From contig NZ_JAVSNJ010000003.1 of NCBI RefSeq assembly GCF_032144095.1, positions 62,001 through 126,000 on the forward strand: DNA of 64,000 nucleotides, read 5' to 3'. This stretch comes from Sphaerochaeta sp032144095. GTDB taxonomy: Bacteria; Spirochaetota; Spirochaetia; Sphaerochaetales; Sphaerochaetaceae. The notes below the pieces were generated by a model that did not search any database, was not told the DNA's origin, and saw nothing but the letters and a program-made list of their open reading frames with translations. Both the position numbers and the translations under genes were made by a program. This document shows, piece after piece, positions 46,248-55,566 of this stretch (positions within the stretch are counted from its first letter, which is position 1; each line of letters starts with the position of its first letter).

Positions 46248-48473
46248 CTATTTTTTCAGCACCAGCTTCATTTTGGGAGCCGCAATCTTGACCACAGCCC
46301 TATGCCTGATGAGGAAGCAGTAGTGGATCTTCTGGTCCCTGGCAAAGTCATCGCCGATGGTCCTCTCGGTGATGTTCTCAATGTCGAACTCTTCCAGAAG
46401 ACGTTCATCCATCTTGAACTTGCGGTAGTTGCAGCTGAAGATCAGCGTTCCCTTCGGGTCAAGGTGCATCATGCATGCCTTGATCAGCCTTACCTGGTCA
46501 CGGTCAACATCGAAGCTATCCCTTCCCTTGCTGTTTGAGTAGGTCGGGGGGTCACAGAAGATGAGGTCGAAGCGGTCGTAGGTATCGAAGAGGAACTGGA
46601 GGCTGTCACTGCGGTAGAAGAAGTGGTTCATCTCCGTGTACCCGTTGAGCTCCATGTTCTTCACTGCCCAGTCGAGGTAGGTAGAGGAGGTGTCGACGCT
46701 GACGGTGCTCAGAGCCCCTCCTTTTGCAGCCTGGACCGTTGCAGAGCCAGTATAGCAGAATAGGTTGAGGAACCTCTTTCCCTCTGCCATCTGGGCTATT
46801 TCTGCCCTGATTGGACGGTGGTCAAGGAAGAGACCGGTATCGAGGTAGTCGCTGAAGTTGACCATGTACCTTGCCCCATTCTCATTCACCAGGTAGAACT
46901 TGTCGTCCTTTCCCAGCTTCTCATACTGGCTGTCACCCTTTTGCTGGGTCCTCTGCTTGACGAAGATCATGTCACGGTCAATGAGGGTTGCCCTCTCGGT
47001 TGCGTCAATGAGCTCTTTCAGGCGCTTGAGGGCGTCCTCCACCTCTATGGTCTCCGGTGGGGCATACTCCTGCAAGCTGATGTACTTGTTCTCGTACATG
47101 TCGATGGCGGCGCTGTACTCAGGCATATCGGCATCATAGATACGGTAACAGGTAACCCCTTGTTTTTTCATCAAGGGCTGGATCTTTTCAAGGTTCTTCT
47201 TGAGCCTGTTGTAGGCCATCTGGGCCCCATCACTCAAAGGCTGGGCAAGGCGTTCTGCCTTCCTCTGGATGGCTCGTTCGATCATGGCCTGACGTTCCTC
47301 GGTGGTAAACACATAGTAGTGGGCTATCTGGCATGGGATGCCACCATTGTTTACCGTGTTGGTACGATCGGGTTTCATGTCCACATAACTGAGCAGTTCC
47401 TGCTGTCCACAGAGGATGGCAATGTTCCAGCCTCCAAAGAGCTCGTTGAACTGCTTGCCCATGGCACGGTAGAGGACTTCCAGTGGCTGGTTGGAGGCGG
47501 TCCTCATCCCGTAGGGTGGGTCGGTGACAACATAGCCGATGGTCTTGGGAACATCCTCTACGGTGATCTGGGTGAAATCCTTTACCTGGAAGTCAATGAA
47601 CTGCTCTACATGCGCCAGCTGTGCATTTTCCCTGGCAATGGCAATCGCTCTGGGGTCGCAATCCCAGGCATGGATCTGTATGTCGCGTTTGCACCCGAGC
47701 TCAGCCGAGGCAAGGGCTTCATCCACCACGTCATCCCAGATGTCAGGATCGTGGATGGGTAGGTTGAGGAATCCGAATCTGCGCGCTGTCACCAGCCCAG
47801 GTGCCTGGCCGCTTGCCCAGAGGGCAGCTTCAATCGCCAAGGTCCCGGCTCCACAGAAGGGGTCAAGCAGTACAGGAACAGTTTCAGTATTTTCCAGAGT
47901 CCTTCTCCACTCGGTTCGGTACAGTACCGAAGCGGCGAGGAATTCACTGAGGACAGCATCTGTCTGTTCGGCTCGGTACCCACGCTTGTGCAGGCCCTTT
48001 CCAGAGAAATCAACATACCAACAGACCTTGTCCCCATCGACATGGAGATGGAATACGACGTCGCTATCTTCCTTGTCTACCATTGGCCTATTGTCTTCAA
48101 ATTTCTCCCTGATACGGTCAACGACAGCGTCCTTGAGCCTGATGGCCCCGAAGTGTGAGTTCTTGAGATAGGGACAGTTCTTGACTGACTCGGTGATGGA
48201 GAAGGTCATCTCAGGATTGACCCAGTTTTCCCAAGGAATCTGTACTGAGGCTGCATAGAGCTCATCAGCGGTCTGGATATCATCATCCTCAAACAAGCCA
48301 AGCAAGAGCCGGGTAGAGGTCCTGGACCAGAGGCAGAAGCGATAGGCCGCTGCAAGGTCAGCTTGGAATTCGACCCCCCCACTGACGATACGGACATCGG
48401 TGCAGCCGGCCTTGGTGGCTTCGGCCTCGATGATGTCGTTCATATACAAAGCAGATATTGCAAAAAAAATCAT
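46248..48473 (-). CDS. rlmL: Fused 23S rRNA methyltransferase RlmK/RlmL
   Basis: The 741-residue protein joins two methylases. The N-terminal THUMP and RlmL domain (about 1-390) has LLDPFCGAGTLAIEAA and VVTDPPYGMR and makes m2G2445. The C-terminal RlmK domain (about 430-741) has NLFCYTGSATVQAA and FCDPPTYSNS and makes m7G2069. The fused form is as in E. coli. AGGAG lies 6 bases before the ATG. It follows hslO by 16 bases, so ftsH-hslO-rlmL may be one unit. Confidence 0.95.
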   Translation of the reverse strand: MIFFAISALYMNDIIEAEATKAGCTDVRIVSGGVEFQADLAAAYRFCLWSRTSTRLLLGLFEDDDIQTADELYAASVQIPWENWVNPEMTFSITESVKNCPYLKNSHFGAIRLKDAVVDRIREKFEDNRPMVDKEDSDVVFHLHVDGDKVCWYVDFSGKGLHKRGYRAEQTDAVLSEFLAASVLYRTEWRRTLENTETVPVLLDPFCGAGTLAIEAALWASGQAPGLVTARRFGFLNLPIHDPDIWDDVVDEALASAELGCKRDIQIHAWDCDPRAIAIARENAQLAHVEQFIDFQVKDFTQITVEDVPKTIGYVVTDPPYGMRTASNQPLEVLYRAMGKQFNELFGGWNIAILCGQQELLSYVDMKPDRTNTVNNGGIPCQIAHYYVFTTEERQAMIERAIQRKAERLAQPLSDGAQMAYNRLKKNLEKIQPLMKKQGVTCYRIYDADMPEYSAAIDMYENKYISLQEYAPPETIEVEDALKRLKELIDATERATLIDRDMIFVKQRTQQKGDSQYEKLGKDDKFYLVNENGARYMVNFSDYLDTGLFLDHRPIRAEIAQMAEGKRFLNLFCYTGSATVQAAKGGALSTVSVDTSSTYLDWAVKNMELNGYTEMNHFFYRSDSLQFLFDTYDRFDLIFCDPPTYSNSKGRDSFDVDRDQVRLIKACMMHLDPKGTLIFSCNYRKFKMDERLLEEFDIENITERTIGDDFARDQKIHYCFLIRHRAVVKIAAPKMKLVLKK

Positions 48474-48489
48474 TGAGTCTCCTGGCCTG

Positions 48490-49413
48490 TCATGATAACA
48501 GGCTTTCTAGTTCTTCTTTTTCGAAATCATAAGTGGTGTTGCAGTTCAGGCAGTTGAGCTGTAACGGGAAAGGACCATCGGCGAGAATCTCGCTCTTGTC
48601 CTGAGGGTCCAGTTGCTTCAGGTACTGGGAGTACTGCCTTCTGTCGCAGGTGCAGGAAAAGCCCAACGTCTGGAGGGCCAGATGCTTTACATCGAAGTCG
48701 GCAAACTCTGCCTCAACATACTCTCTGATGCTTTTCCCTCCAGCAAGATAGGCCCCAAGGGAGGGCAGGGTCTCGCTTTTTACTTCCAGCCTTTCCAAGA
48801 TCCCTTCGCTGCAGTCAGGCATTGACTGGAGGAAGAGGGCACCACTGCCCACAACCCGGCCTTCCTTGTCGAAGTGGATCGAGAGGGAGAAGAGCGAAGG
48901 TGTCTGTTCAGACTGCAGGTAGTAGAAGGCGAGGTCCTGTGCAAGGGAGCCGTACTGCATCATAACCTGTCCGGTGAAGGGTGTCTTGTTGCCTTCCAGC
49001 ACCTTGGTGATGGACAGGAAGCCAGGCCCATAGAGCTCGTTCAGGTCCAGGCTCTCCAAAGGTTTGGCCAGGGGGATGGGAACGTGCTTGAGATAGCCCC
49101 TGACAGCGCCGCATGCCCACGCCTCGATGGAGATGCCACCGATAGGGCCCCCACACTCGATGTTGAGCTGGATGCGGTCATTGCCCTTGACCGTGGCACT
49201 GAGTAGGCCTCCTGCGAGGTATGCCTGGCCCAGTACATAGGTTTCCAGAAGTCCCAACTCGAAGTTGGCACGCATCTGGTTTATCATGGTGGTGGCGCTG
49301 ATGGCTGTCAGGCGAACCTGGCCATTTTGCAAAATAAACACCTCCCGTGCATCTTCTGGCAGGGAGGTGAGATGTTCTAGTAATGTTTCGTCTTGAATCT
49401 TCTTTTTGATCAT
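48490..49413 (-). CDS. hslO: Redox-regulated chaperone Hsp33
   Basis: The 307-residue protein has the Hsp33 core (GGPIGGISIEAWACGAVRGY) and the C-terminal redox switch CTC (SCTCDRRQYS) and CLNC, which hold zinc in the reduced state. It becomes an active holdase when oxidised. It lies just after ftsH, with an 11-base gap. That pairing of chaperone with the membrane protease fits protein quality control. No obvious ribosome binding site beyond AAAAGCA-like purines is seen before the ATG. Confidence 0.95.
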   Translation of the reverse strand: MIKKKIQDETLLEHLTSLPEDAREVFILQNGQVRLTAISATTMINQMRANFELGLLETYVLGQAYLAGGLLSATVKGNDRIQLNIECGGPIGGISIEAWACGAVRGYLKHVPIPLAKPLESLDLNELYGPGFLSITKVLEGNKTPFTGQVMMQYGSLAQDLAFYYLQSEQTPSLFSLSIHFDKEGRVVGSGALFLQSMPDCSEGILERLEVKSETLPSLGAYLAGGKSIREYVEAEFADFDVKHLALQTLGFSCTCDRRQYSQYLKQLDPQDKSEILADGPFPLQLNCLNCNTTYDFEKEELESLLS

Positions 49414-49424
49414 ACAAAAGCAGA

Positions 49425-51401
49425 TTAGACAATGACCTCACTTTTTGCAAGTGCCTGGAACTCTGTTCCGGTAATTACTTCGTTTTCCAGCAGCTGTTTT
49501 GTGATGGTAATGAGGGCATTCTTGTTCTTCTCAAGGTTCTGCCTGACAATGGCATACCGCTCGTTGACAATCCTTGCAGTTTCGGTATCGATGTACTCCT
49601 GGGCTTTCTCCGAAAACTCCCTGGATCCGGCAACCCCTGCAATACCGCTCTGGGTAGTCGGCAACGTTATGTTCCGGTACCGCTCACTCATACCGAACTC
49701 CTGGATCATCCTCCGCACCAGGTCGCTTGCACGGCTGATGTCGTTTCCGGCCCCGGTCGAAATCTCATTGAAGACAACCTCTTCAGCCGCACGTCCTCCA
49801 AGCAAGGTGTCTATGTTTCCGAGCAACTCCCGTTCAGAGAGCAGGAAGCGGTCCTCGGTCGGGTACTGCAGGGTATAGCCCAGTGCACTCAACCCTCTGG
49901 GAATGATCGAGATCTTGCTCACTGGCTCAGAGCCCTCTGTCATGTAGGCGGTCAGGGCATGGCCTGTCTCATGGTAGGCAACCCTTTCACGCTCCTTTTC
50001 ATTGAGGACTCGGCTTTTTCGCTCGAGGCCAGCTACCGATTTCTCGATCGCCTCCTCCAGGTCAGCCTGGGTGACGGCCTTTCTCGCCTGTCTAACGGCC
50101 AGGAGGGCAGCCTCATTGGCTATGTTGGCAAGGTCTGCACCTGCGAGCCCTGCTGAAGCCTGGGCTATCTTTTTCAGGTCGACATCATCGGCGAGCTTGA
50201 TGTTCTTCGTATGGATTTTGAGGATGGCATGCCTTCCATCGAGGTCCGGCTTGTCGATGAGGACCTGCCGGTCAAAACGGCCGGGACGCAAGAGGGCTGG
50301 GTCAAGGATTTCCGGACGGTTGGTTGCCGCGAGGATGATGACTCCGGTCCTGGAATCGAAGCCATCCATCTCGACCAATAGCTGGTTGAGCGTCTGCTCC
50401 CGTTCGTCGTTCCCTCCGATGCCTGCAGCAGACCTTTGTCTTCCTATGGCATCGATTTCATCGATGAAGATGATACAGGGGGAGTTATCCCTTGCCTGTT
50501 TGAAGAGATCACGTACGCGGGCAGCACCGACACCGACAAACATCTCGACAAAGTCGGCACCACTCATCTTGAAGAATGGCGTTCCGGCCTCTCCGGCCAC
50601 AGCCCTTGCAAGCAGGGTCTTTCCTGTTCCAGGAGGTCCTACCAGCAGGACTCCCTTGGGGATCTTGCCCCCGATCTCCGTATACTTGTCGGGGTTTTTG
50701 AGGAAGTCCACAACCTCCTCCAATTCATATTTACTTTCGTCAGCTCCTGCGACATCGGCAAAACGGACACCGGTATCACCTTCTGCCACAATCTTGGACT
50801 TGTTCTGGGTAAAGGAGAGGACTCCCTGTCCTCCCTGGCCACCCATCTTGGAAAATACGAACCTCCAGATAAGCAGGACGAATGCGATGGGCAGCAGATA
50901 GCCGAGCAAACTCGATAGCAGGCTAGGTTTTATCGGGGCTGTTGCATAGTATTCGACCTTATGTTCATCGAGCAGAGGGATGAAGGTCGGGTCATCGGCA
51001 ACCTTGTAGGTACTGAAGGATTGCACCAGAACATCGGCTGTTCTGTTTGTATCCTGCAGCTGGCCAAGTGCCTGTTCCCTGGTAAAGGTATAGCCTAGGT
51101 ATTTTTCTTCCTCGATTGCTACCCGTTTTATGGTTCCCCCGCTGATGAGGGACTTGAACTGGTTGTAGTCGATGGACTGTACATTCGCCTGTCTGGTAGC
51201 CATGAAGGTATTCATCGCCATGAATGCAAGGAGGATGATGAAGAAGTACCAGAAGGAGAAGGTGAACTTCTTCTTGTTCTTGGGTTCGTTTCCTCCAAGA
51301 TGGACACCGGGCTCCTGGTTGAACTTCGTCTTGAAGAAGTCCTTCCAGTCATTATCGTGCTTGGAGAACTCCTGTTCTCTGTTTTGGGGGTCTTTTTCCA
51401 T
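49425..51401 (-). CDS. ftsH: ATP-dependent zinc metalloprotease FtsH
   Basis: The 658-residue protein has two N-terminal membrane helices (FWYFFIILLAFMAMNTFM near residue 55, and a second near 170) around a periplasmic domain. The AAA core follows with Walker A (GPPGTGKT), Walker B (IIFIDEIDAIG) and the SRH, then the zinc-protease motif AYHETGHAL. The start at 51401 is chosen because AAGGA precedes it, although the spacing of about 11 bases is long. The longer frame overlaps its own promoter. It degrades unstable membrane proteins and some regulators. Confidence 0.96.
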   Translation of the reverse strand: MEKDPQNREQEFSKHDNDWKDFFKTKFNQEPGVHLGGNEPKNKKKFTFSFWYFFIILLAFMAMNTFMATRQANVQSIDYNQFKSLISGGTIKRVAIEEEKYLGYTFTREQALGQLQDTNRTADVLVQSFSTYKVADDPTFIPLLDEHKVEYYATAPIKPSLLSSLLGYLLPIAFVLLIWRFVFSKMGGQGGQGVLSFTQNKSKIVAEGDTGVRFADVAGADESKYELEEVVDFLKNPDKYTEIGGKIPKGVLLVGPPGTGKTLLARAVAGEAGTPFFKMSGADFVEMFVGVGAARVRDLFKQARDNSPCIIFIDEIDAIGRQRSAAGIGGNDEREQTLNQLLVEMDGFDSRTGVIILAATNRPEILDPALLRPGRFDRQVLIDKPDLDGRHAILKIHTKNIKLADDVDLKKIAQASAGLAGADLANIANEAALLAVRQARKAVTQADLEEAIEKSVAGLERKSRVLNEKERERVAYHETGHALTAYMTEGSEPVSKISIIPRGLSALGYTLQYPTEDRFLLSERELLGNIDTLLGGRAAEEVVFNEISTGAGNDISRASDLVRRMIQEFGMSERYRNITLPTTQSGIAGVAGSREFSEKAQEYIDTETARIVNERYAIVRQNLEKNKNALITITKQLLENEVITGTEFQALAKSEVIV

Positions 51402-51498
51402 GCGTGTATTTTTCCTTAATCGGGGAAACCTGTTTCCCTGATAAGCAGAATATACTTCCACAATTGTCAATCGGCAACAAGCTCAGTATAGTAGGTCC
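51402..51498. promoter_or_regulatory. Overlapping divergent promoters of ftsH and the SDR gene
   Basis: Leftward, TTGCCG (51472-51477 on the complement) and TATATT (51449-51454) are 17 bases apart. The ftsH leader then contains GGGAAAC-AG-GTTTCCC (51423-51438), a hairpin or operator. Rightward, TTGTCA (51464-51469) and TATAGT (51487-51492) are 17 bases apart and the ATG follows after 6 bases. The two -35 boxes lie within 14 bases of each other, so binding of polymerase to one may hinder the other. Confidence 0.65.
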
Positions 51499-52224
51499 AT
51501 GGAACAGGACAGAGTTGTAGTGGTAACCGGATCTGCTAAGCGCCTCGGACGGGAGCTTGCCATCTTTCTGGCAACGGAAGGCTATCGTTTGGTTTTGCAT
51601 TGCAATACCTCGGTCAGGGAGGCTACATGCCTACAGAAAGAGTTGCAGGCACTCGGGCACAAAAGTGCCGTGGTGCAGGGTGACCTTACCGACCTCCGAT
51701 CGGTTGAAAGCCTCTTTTCGCGCTTTGTCGAGCCGTTTGGAAAGGTCGATGACCTGGTCAACAGTGCTTCGGTCTTTTCTCAGGCAAGCCTGCAGGATAC
51801 CTCGGTCGAAAGGTGGCAACTAGATATGGCTTTGCATGCCGGCGCCCCCTTTTTCCTGTCCAAGGCCCTCTATCTTCATCTGCAAAACCGGGGCGCCTCT
51901 GGCTCGGTGGTCAACATCACCGACACCCAGATAGAAGCTCCCCCTCCAAGCAGGCCCTCCTACTACCTTTCCAAGGCCTCGTTGGCTGAGGAGACCCGGA
52001 TCCTTGCACGTACCCTAGCCCCTACGCTCAGGGTAAATGCAGTTGCCCCAGGTTTGGTACTCCCCAACGGGGAGGATGCATTCTTTGCAAAGATGGAGAG
52101 GGTCCTGCCCCTCCAACGATGTGGTACCCCCTCCGATGTGTGCCAGGCGGTATCCTATCTTCTCTCAGCCAGCTTTGTTACAGGAGTAACACTTGCTGTG
52201 GATGGGGGCCATCATCTGCTGTAA
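51499..52224 (+). CDS. Short-chain dehydrogenase, pteridine-reductase-like
   Basis: The 241-residue SDR has the NADP-binding opening VVVTGSAKRLGRELA and the catalytic YxxxK as SYYLSKASL. Ser is replaced by the segment NITDTQIEAP, where the usual catalytic Ser is Asp. TGSAKRLGR and this arrangement resemble pteridine reductases and FolM, which reduce dihydrofolate or dihydromonapterin. This is of interest because the window uses ThyX, which does not need DHFR in the same way. The mRNA is probably leaderless. Confidence 0.8.
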   Translation: MEQDRVVVVTGSAKRLGRELAIFLATEGYRLVLHCNTSVREATCLQKELQALGHKSAVVQGDLTDLRSVESLFSRFVEPFGKVDDLVNSASVFSQASLQDTSVERWQLDMALHAGAPFFLSKALYLHLQNRGASGSVVNITDTQIEAPPPSRPSYYLSKASLAEETRILARTLAPTLRVNAVAPGLVLPNGEDAFFAKMERVLPLQRCGTPSDVCQAVSYLLSASFVTGVTLAVDGGHHLL

Positions 52225-52308
52225 TTCGTGGGGTATTTTCCCCTTTGCTGTTGTCGATTGCACATATGGGTGCGATATTATGCCATATCCATGGAGGACC
52301 AATCAGTA

Positions 52309-53745
52309 ATGCGAAATACACACATGGCATTTCTTGCCATTCTCTTAGTTCTTGTCCTTTACCCCCTCTCCCTTTTCTCCGCTTCCCTTGATGAAATTAT
52401 CCAGAGTGCCTACGCCTCGAGTGATGAGATGAAGCGCTATGAGTTGGACAAGAGGAATGCCGAACTTGCCGTCTCCATAGGAGAGGCAAAGGATGAGCTG
52501 GGCATTGAGGTTTCGAGTGGAAATGTAACAGCTGAATATCAACCAGACTATAATGCGTATGTATTCAATACGTCTGGGCCTGAAGCCACGTTTACCTTGC
52601 CCAATGATGGCAAGACAGCCATCAAGGTAGGGACCGGATCTATTGCTTACTCCCCCGATGGGAATGTGTTCTCTCTTAAACCGAGTGCCTCCGTATCCCA
52701 TTCCATCCTGCTTGGCGATAGCAGTGACAACCGCTCTTCCCTTCTGAACAAGCAGAACAAGCTATTGGGAACCTACTCCTACCAAAGCAATCTCATACAG
52801 TTTGAGAACTCCATCATCAACCAGATATCTTCCCTGCTTACCAATCAAAAATCCATAAATGAGACGATGAAGAACATTGTCATCCAACAAAAGGCGATGA
52901 GCGATGCCCTAGCGTTGAAGACGGTCGGCAAAGATAGCGTTGCCTACCAGGAGCAGGTACATACCCTGGCAAACCTGGAAAGCACCCTTGCAAGCCTGCA
53001 AGGCAACAAAGCCCTCCTGGAGAGCCAGTATACCCAGCTCACATCCCTTTCCTGGGACGGAATTCCTGTCCTTCGGGAACCTAAGCTGGATTTTGAAAAG
53101 AATCCGAACGGCAATACCTCCGTCGCCCTGAAGGCATTGGCCCTGGATATTGCCAATGAGGACCTGAAGCTTGCAAAGGCAGAACTTACCAACAAGAAAC
53201 TGCAAGTCATGGGGGGTGCCAGTGTATCTGCCGTCAATCCTGTGGGCGCACAAGTAAATAGCATCAAGGCCAACGTTGGAACCACCTATTCTGCCAACAA
53301 TTACTCCTTTGGTGGGTCTGTCAGTGGTTCCTATAATGTGGACACCAGGGACTTTTCTCCAAAGCTTACCGTCAGTGGCTCTTGGAACAACAATGCAACC
53401 CAGCTTACGGAGACCCTGAACATCCAGAAGCTTGAGAACAACGCCATGCTTGCCAGCATCACCTACAACGATGCCCTGCAGGAATATCTGTATACAGCTT
53501 CTTCCTTGCAAAGCCAGATAGCAGCCTGGAAGCTTGAATACTCTTTGCTGGAAAGCAGTGCCTCCTACCATGTACAGGCCCTGGAACAACAGCAAGCCCT
53601 CTTTGCAAAGGGTTTGACTACGAAAAGCAATGTGGATATCGCTAGGTTTACCGTCGAACAAGATTCTTATGATAGAGCCCTTACCCTGTTGAAAGGCCTG
53701 GTCATAGAAAATTCCATCCGCAGCCTGCAGATCCAAGGGAGATAA
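52309..53745 (+). CDS. TolC-like outer-membrane efflux protein
   Basis: The 478-residue protein has a signal peptide (MAFLAILLVLVLYPLSLFSA) and a long helical body with two TolC-type repeats (about 25-230 and 260-478), with SLDEIIQSAYASSDEMKRYE at the start and ALEQQQALFAKGLTTKSNVD in the second repeat. It would form the exit channel for the adjacent MacAB-like pump. The start is uncertain: ATG 52309 has GGAGG 11 bases upstream; ATG 52291 and 52324 are possible. The next gene begins 5 bases after the stop. Confidence 0.85.
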   Translation: MRNTHMAFLAILLVLVLYPLSLFSASLDEIIQSAYASSDEMKRYELDKRNAELAVSIGEAKDELGIEVSSGNVTAEYQPDYNAYVFNTSGPEATFTLPNDGKTAIKVGTGSIAYSPDGNVFSLKPSASVSHSILLGDSSDNRSSLLNKQNKLLGTYSYQSNLIQFENSIINQISSLLTNQKSINETMKNIVIQQKAMSDALALKTVGKDSVAYQEQVHTLANLESTLASLQGNKALLESQYTQLTSLSWDGIPVLREPKLDFEKNPNGNTSVALKALALDIANEDLKLAKAELTNKKLQVMGGASVSAVNPVGAQVNSIKANVGTTYSANNYSFGGSVSGSYNVDTRDFSPKLTVSGSWNNNATQLTETLNIQKLENNAMLASITYNDALQEYLYTASSLQSQIAAWKLEYSLLESSASYHVQALEQQQALFAKGLTTKSNVDIARFTVEQDSYDRALTLLKGLVIENSIRSLQIQGR

Positions 53746-53750
53746 CACCA

Positions 53751-54887
53751 ATGAATACACAAGAACCAGATCGTGAAATGAATACAGAGAGCCAGGTCCG
53801 AAACCAGTTGAAAAAGAAACTGCGCAATCAACGCATTCGACGGGTCATTACCTGGGTGGTTGTCATTGCCATCCTGGTAGGGGCATTCCAGTCCTACTCG
53901 TTCTATAAGACCAACGGGCATCTGCCCTGGGCAAAGGCAAAAGCTCCCGTAACTACGGTGAAGGAGAGTGAGGCAAAGGTGTATGAGAGCTCCTTCACCA
54001 ACACCATCGACCTATCGGGATATGTAGAGCCCAATGATATCCAGAGTGTCATTTTGCGTTCGACAGGAACTGTCACCGACGTCTTCGTCAAGGAAGGGGA
54101 CTCGGTGAAGAAAGGTGATGTCCTTATCGCCATCGACAACACCAACCAACTCTACGATGTGGCAAGCATCAAGGCTGATATCGAGAAGGCCAAGCTCAAC
54201 GGAAGCGAACGCGACCTTGAACTCTTGGAGCTCAAGCTCAAGAGCGCGACCAACAAGCTCGACTATACCCAGGCCTATGCCAACTTTGATGGCGTGGTAG
54301 CCTCTGTGAAGGTCAGCGAAGGGGATTATTTCGAGGCAGGCTCCTCTGCCATGACCATCATTGACCGTTCAAAGCTGAAGGCCACCGTCGAGATCGATGA
54401 GATCGACATGCAGCACATCAAGATCGGACAGAAGGCGGAGCTGGTCTTTGATTCCTATACTGATGGGACCCTTGAAGGGGAGGTGACCTACATCCCGATG
54501 ATTGGCAAATATACATCCCAAGGCATCGGTGTCATGGAAGTGGAAATAACCATAGCAAATCCTCCTGCATCGATAGCCCCAGGCTATACCTTTGAAGGTA
54601 CCATCACCAGCGAAGGGGAGACTGTCCTTACCCTGTTGCCACAAAGTGCCCTCACCGTGGGTAGAGGCGGCGTAACCACCGTCACCAAAAAACTGGCGGA
54701 CGGAAAGACCCAGACTGTCATAGTAACCGTCAAGTATCTGGGTGAAGGGATCAGCCAGTTGCTGACCGGGGACCTGAAGGTCGGCGATACCCTCATCATC
54801 CGTAAGACAGATACCAATGCTTCGGCCTTTAGCGCTATGTCTAGCGGTGGAAGGTCACCTGCTGGCGGAATAATGAGGATAGAGTAA
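53751..54887 (+). CDS. MacA/HlyD-like periplasmic adaptor
   Basis: The 378-residue protein has one N-terminal membrane helix (VITWVVVIAILVGAF, about 32-48) and then the membrane-fusion layout. A lipoyl-type domain (GTVTDVFVKEGDSVKKGDVL) is paired with its second half (FDGVVASVKVSEGDYFEAGS), with a short helical hairpin between. A beta-barrel domain (LKATVEIDEIDMQHIKIGQK) follows. The hairpin is short for a TolC partner. It links the MacB-like pump to the outer-membrane channel. It lies 3 bases before the ATPase gene. Confidence 0.9.
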   Translation: MNTQEPDREMNTESQVRNQLKKKLRNQRIRRVITWVVVIAILVGAFQSYSFYKTNGHLPWAKAKAPVTTVKESEAKVYESSFTNTIDLSGYVEPNDIQSVILRSTGTVTDVFVKEGDSVKKGDVLIAIDNTNQLYDVASIKADIEKAKLNGSERDLELLELKLKSATNKLDYTQAYANFDGVVASVKVSEGDYFEAGSSAMTIIDRSKLKATVEIDEIDMQHIKIGQKAELVFDSYTDGTLEGEVTYIPMIGKYTSQGIGVMEVEITIANPPASIAPGYTFEGTITSEGETVLTLLPQSALTVGRGGVTTVTKKLADGKTQTVIVTVKYLGEGISQLLTGDLKVGDTLIIRKTDTNASAFSAMSSGGRSPAGGIMRIE

Positions 54888-54890
54888 CCT

Positions 54891-55565
54891 ATGGCAAATA
54901 GTGTAATACGACTACAAAATATCAAACGATACTTCATGGTGGGGGACTTTATCGTAAAGGCCCTCGATGGGGTGAGCGTGGATATCAAGCGGGGTGAGTT
55001 CACCTCGATCATGGGGCCTTCTGGAAGTGGGAAATCCACGATGATGAACCTCATAGGGTGTCTGGACACTCCAACCAGTGGCCTCATCGATATCGATGGG
55101 GAGAATACTGCAGGCATGAATGAGGCCGAACTCGCCTATATCCGTAACCGCAAGGTAGGCTTTATCTTCCAGCAGTTCAACCTGCTGGGGAAGCTGACAG
55201 CCCTGGAGAATGTAGTTACCCCACTTTTGTATGCAGGGGTCCCTTCTCGGGACCGAAGGCTGAAGGCAATCGAGGCCCTGGAACGTGTTGGCCTCTCCGA
55301 TAGGATGCAGCACCGTCCCAACGAGCTTTCCGGTGGGCAGAAGCAGCGGGTGGCCATAGCCCGTTCCCTGGTGAACAACCCAGCGATCCTCCTTGCCGAT
55401 GAACCGACAGGGGCTCTCGATTCCAAGACGGGAAACCAGATCATGGAACTGTTTGAAGAGCTCAACAGTGAAGGACGGACAGTCATCCTTGTCACCCACG
55501 ACCGGGAATTGGGGATGCGCTGCCAGCGCCAGATCCATATTCGCGACGGAAGGCTGGAGGAATAG
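54891..55565 (+). CDS. MacB-type ABC transporter ATPase
   Basis: The 224-residue ATPase has Walker A (GPSGSGKST), the ABC signature (LSGGQKQRVAIARSL) and Walker B (ILLADEPTGALDSKT), matching the LolD/MacB class that works with FtsX-type permeases. It would drive export with the next gene. It sits between the adaptor and the permease gene, whose ATG follows its stop codon by 1 base. Confidence 0.94.
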   Translation: MANSVIRLQNIKRYFMVGDFIVKALDGVSVDIKRGEFTSIMGPSGSGKSTMMNLIGCLDTPTSGLIDIDGENTAGMNEAELAYIRNRKVGFIFQQFNLLGKLTALENVVTPLLYAGVPSRDRRLKAIEALERVGLSDRMQHRPNELSGGQKQRVAIARSLVNNPAILLADEPTGALDSKTGNQIMELFEELNSEGRTVILVTHDRELGMRCQRQIHIRDGRLEE

Positions 55566-55566
55566 C

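Noticed and set aside
52325..52342. Possible sigma-54 promoter in the TolC-like gene (TGGCATTTCTTGCC)
   Set aside because: The distance between GG and GC is two bases too short for a -24/-12 promoter, and it lies inside the coding region.
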